Of a stretch of DNA of 5,277 bases, positions 4,445 to 5,277 are shown one piece after another. The notes under the pieces were generated by a model. The model was not told the origin of the DNA, made no database searches, and saw only the letters and a program-made list of their open reading frames with translations. This DNA comes from Alphaproteobacteria bacterium. GTDB lineage: Bacteria; Pseudomonadota; Alphaproteobacteria; Rhizobiales; Devosiaceae. Where the stretch lies: assembly GCA_024279575.1 (NCBI GenBank), contig JAJRRJ010000013.1, positions 1 through 5,277 on the forward strand. Direction: 5' to 3'. Made by a program: the position numbers and the translations under genes. Numbering within the stretch: the first letter of the stretch is position 1; every line of letters starts with the position of its first letter.

Positions 4445-5277
4445 ATGCACGCAATAATAACCTTAAGTGCAGGCCCCCCGGATGTAATGGAGTTGCAGGA
4501 AGTCCCAATGCCAGTGGCTCAAAAAGGGAGCATTGTGATCAAAACAGAGGCCGCAGGCGTAAACAGACCAGACATATTACAACGTCTGGGAGTCTACAGC
4601 CCGCCCATTGGCGCCTCACCCCTGCTGGGACTGGAAATCGCTGGAACAGTTGTTGAAATCGGCCCGACTGTTAAAAACTGGTGCATTGGCGACCCCGTTG
4701 TTGCGCTGACCAACGGCGGGGGCTACGCCCAATTCGTATCCGTTCCCGCTGGACAGGTTCTTCCCCTGCCCAAAAACTACTCAATGGTTGAAGGAGCTGC
4801 CCTGCCAGAAACCTATTTCACCGTACGCCAGACCTTAATCGAGCGGGCAAGTTTGAAAAAAGGCCAAAGCGTACTTATCCATGGGGGTGCCAGCGGTATC
4901 GGGGCAACCGCAATCCAGCTCACACGCCTGGCTGGTGCTGTGCCATTTGCAACGGTTTCCACTCAGCTCAAGGCCGATTATGCAAAATCGATGGGCGCAG
5001 AGCAGGTAATCAACTATATCAACCATGATTTTGTTGAGCGCATCAATCAACTCACAAATGCAAAAGGGGTTGATGTTATTTTGGATATCGTGGGGGGTGA
5101 GTACCTTGATCGCCATCTCAAATGCATCGCCATTGGCGGCACGATTATTCAACTGGCAATGCTGGGGGGGGCCAAAGCTGAAATCAACCTGGCCCGTCTG
5201 CTGATGAAACAAATTACCCTTTTTGGTTCAACCCTGCGCGCCCAGCCAGACAAAGTAAAAGCCGGTCTGGCTAAAAA
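4445..5277 (+). CDS. NAD(P)H-quinone oxidoreductase, PIG3 family (5' part)
   Basis: The visible 277 residues begin MHAIITLSAG and run off the right edge; about 50 residues of a usual 325 or so are missing. It is a medium-chain dehydrogenase/reductase of the zinc-free quinone oxidoreductase type. The N-terminal GroES-like domain includes AAGVNRPDILQR at 36-47 and GLEIAGTVVEIG at 62-73. The nucleotide-binding Rossmann segment HGGASGIGATAIQL lies at 146-159, and GSTLR at 261-265 is typical of the PIG3 subgroup. The structural-zinc cysteines of alcohol dehydrogenases are absent. Such enzymes reduce quinones or related carbonyls with NAD(P)H in the cytoplasm; the substrate here is unknown. The ATG at 4445 is chosen by family N-terminus, because no clear Shine-Dalgarno sequence precedes it. 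GTG codons at 4424 and 4415 are in frame and remain possible. The gene diverges from the DUF1192 gene. Confidence 0.93.
   Translation, partial: MHAIITLSAGPPDVMELQEVPMPVAQKGSIVIKTEAAGVNRPDILQRLGVYSPPIGASPLLGLEIAGTVVEIGPTVKNWCIGDPVVALTNGGGYAQFVSVPAGQVLPLPKNYSMVEGAALPETYFTVRQTLIERASLKKGQSVLIHGGASGIGATAIQLTRLAGAVPFATVSTQLKADYAKSMGAEQVINYINHDFVERINQLTNAKGVDVILDIVGGEYLDRHLKCIAIGGTIIQLAMLGGAKAEINLARLLMKQITLFGSTLRAQPDKVKAGLAK

Noticed and set aside
4835..5212. A 125-codon leftward open frame inside the quinone oxidoreductase gene.
   Set aside because: The + strand frame carries the full PIG3 motif set; the antisense frame is Cys/His-scattered without a recognisable domain.

Overview
The window looks like chromosome of an alphaproteobacterium, probably of the order Hyphomicrobiales (Rhizobiales), with a moderate GC content by eye. 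Four things suggest this: a cysteine-free L31 of the alphaproteobacterial kind, an RcdA/DUF1465 protein, a DUF1192 protein, and a gene order I recall from that group (OmpA-like peptidoglycan-binding protein, ABC exporter, rpmE, DUF1465, DUF1192, NAD(P)H-quinone oxidoreductase). No mobile element, CRISPR array, tRNA or rRNA is visible.

Layout. Positions 1-869 (+) hold the 3' part of a coiled-coil/OmpA-like envelope protein gene. It converges, with a 2-bp gap, on a complete type I ABC exporter gene (872-2689, -). A divergent control region (2690-2937) carries a promoter candidate for each direction and a 10-bp inverted repeat, and leads into rpmE (2938-3162, +). rpmE converges on the DUF1465/RcdA gene (3251-3769, -), with a terminator hairpin for each strand between them. 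A 327-bp intergenic region (3770-4096) separates rcdA from a DUF1192 gene (4097-4279, -). Across a divergent region (4280-4444) lies the start of a PIG3-type quinone oxidoreductase gene (4445 to the right edge, +).

The most interesting part is 3770-4444. It holds two exact TTAA-N7-TTAA sequences, the full CtrA-box pattern, at 4000-4014 and 4289-4303. I saw no other exact match in the window. The first lies 3 bp from a GANTC site, the CcrM methylation motif. It sits where it would cover the -35 position of a leftward promoter. About 90 nt further on is a strong leftward Rho-independent terminator (3887-3913). Between promoter and terminator are two more hairpins and an unpaired CCUCCCU stretch. 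Together these suggest an unannotated, cell-cycle-controlled small RNA just upstream of rcdA, whose product is a ClpXP adaptor for CtrA destruction. The second box lies at the start of the DUF1192 gene. My inference is that CtrA controls this locus, so that the master regulator, its degradation adaptor, a small coiled-coil protein and a small RNA may be linked. The motifs are read directly from the sequence; the regulation is not demonstrated.

The other genes are conserved housekeeping or envelope functions: cell-wall anchoring, export, the ribosome and redox.
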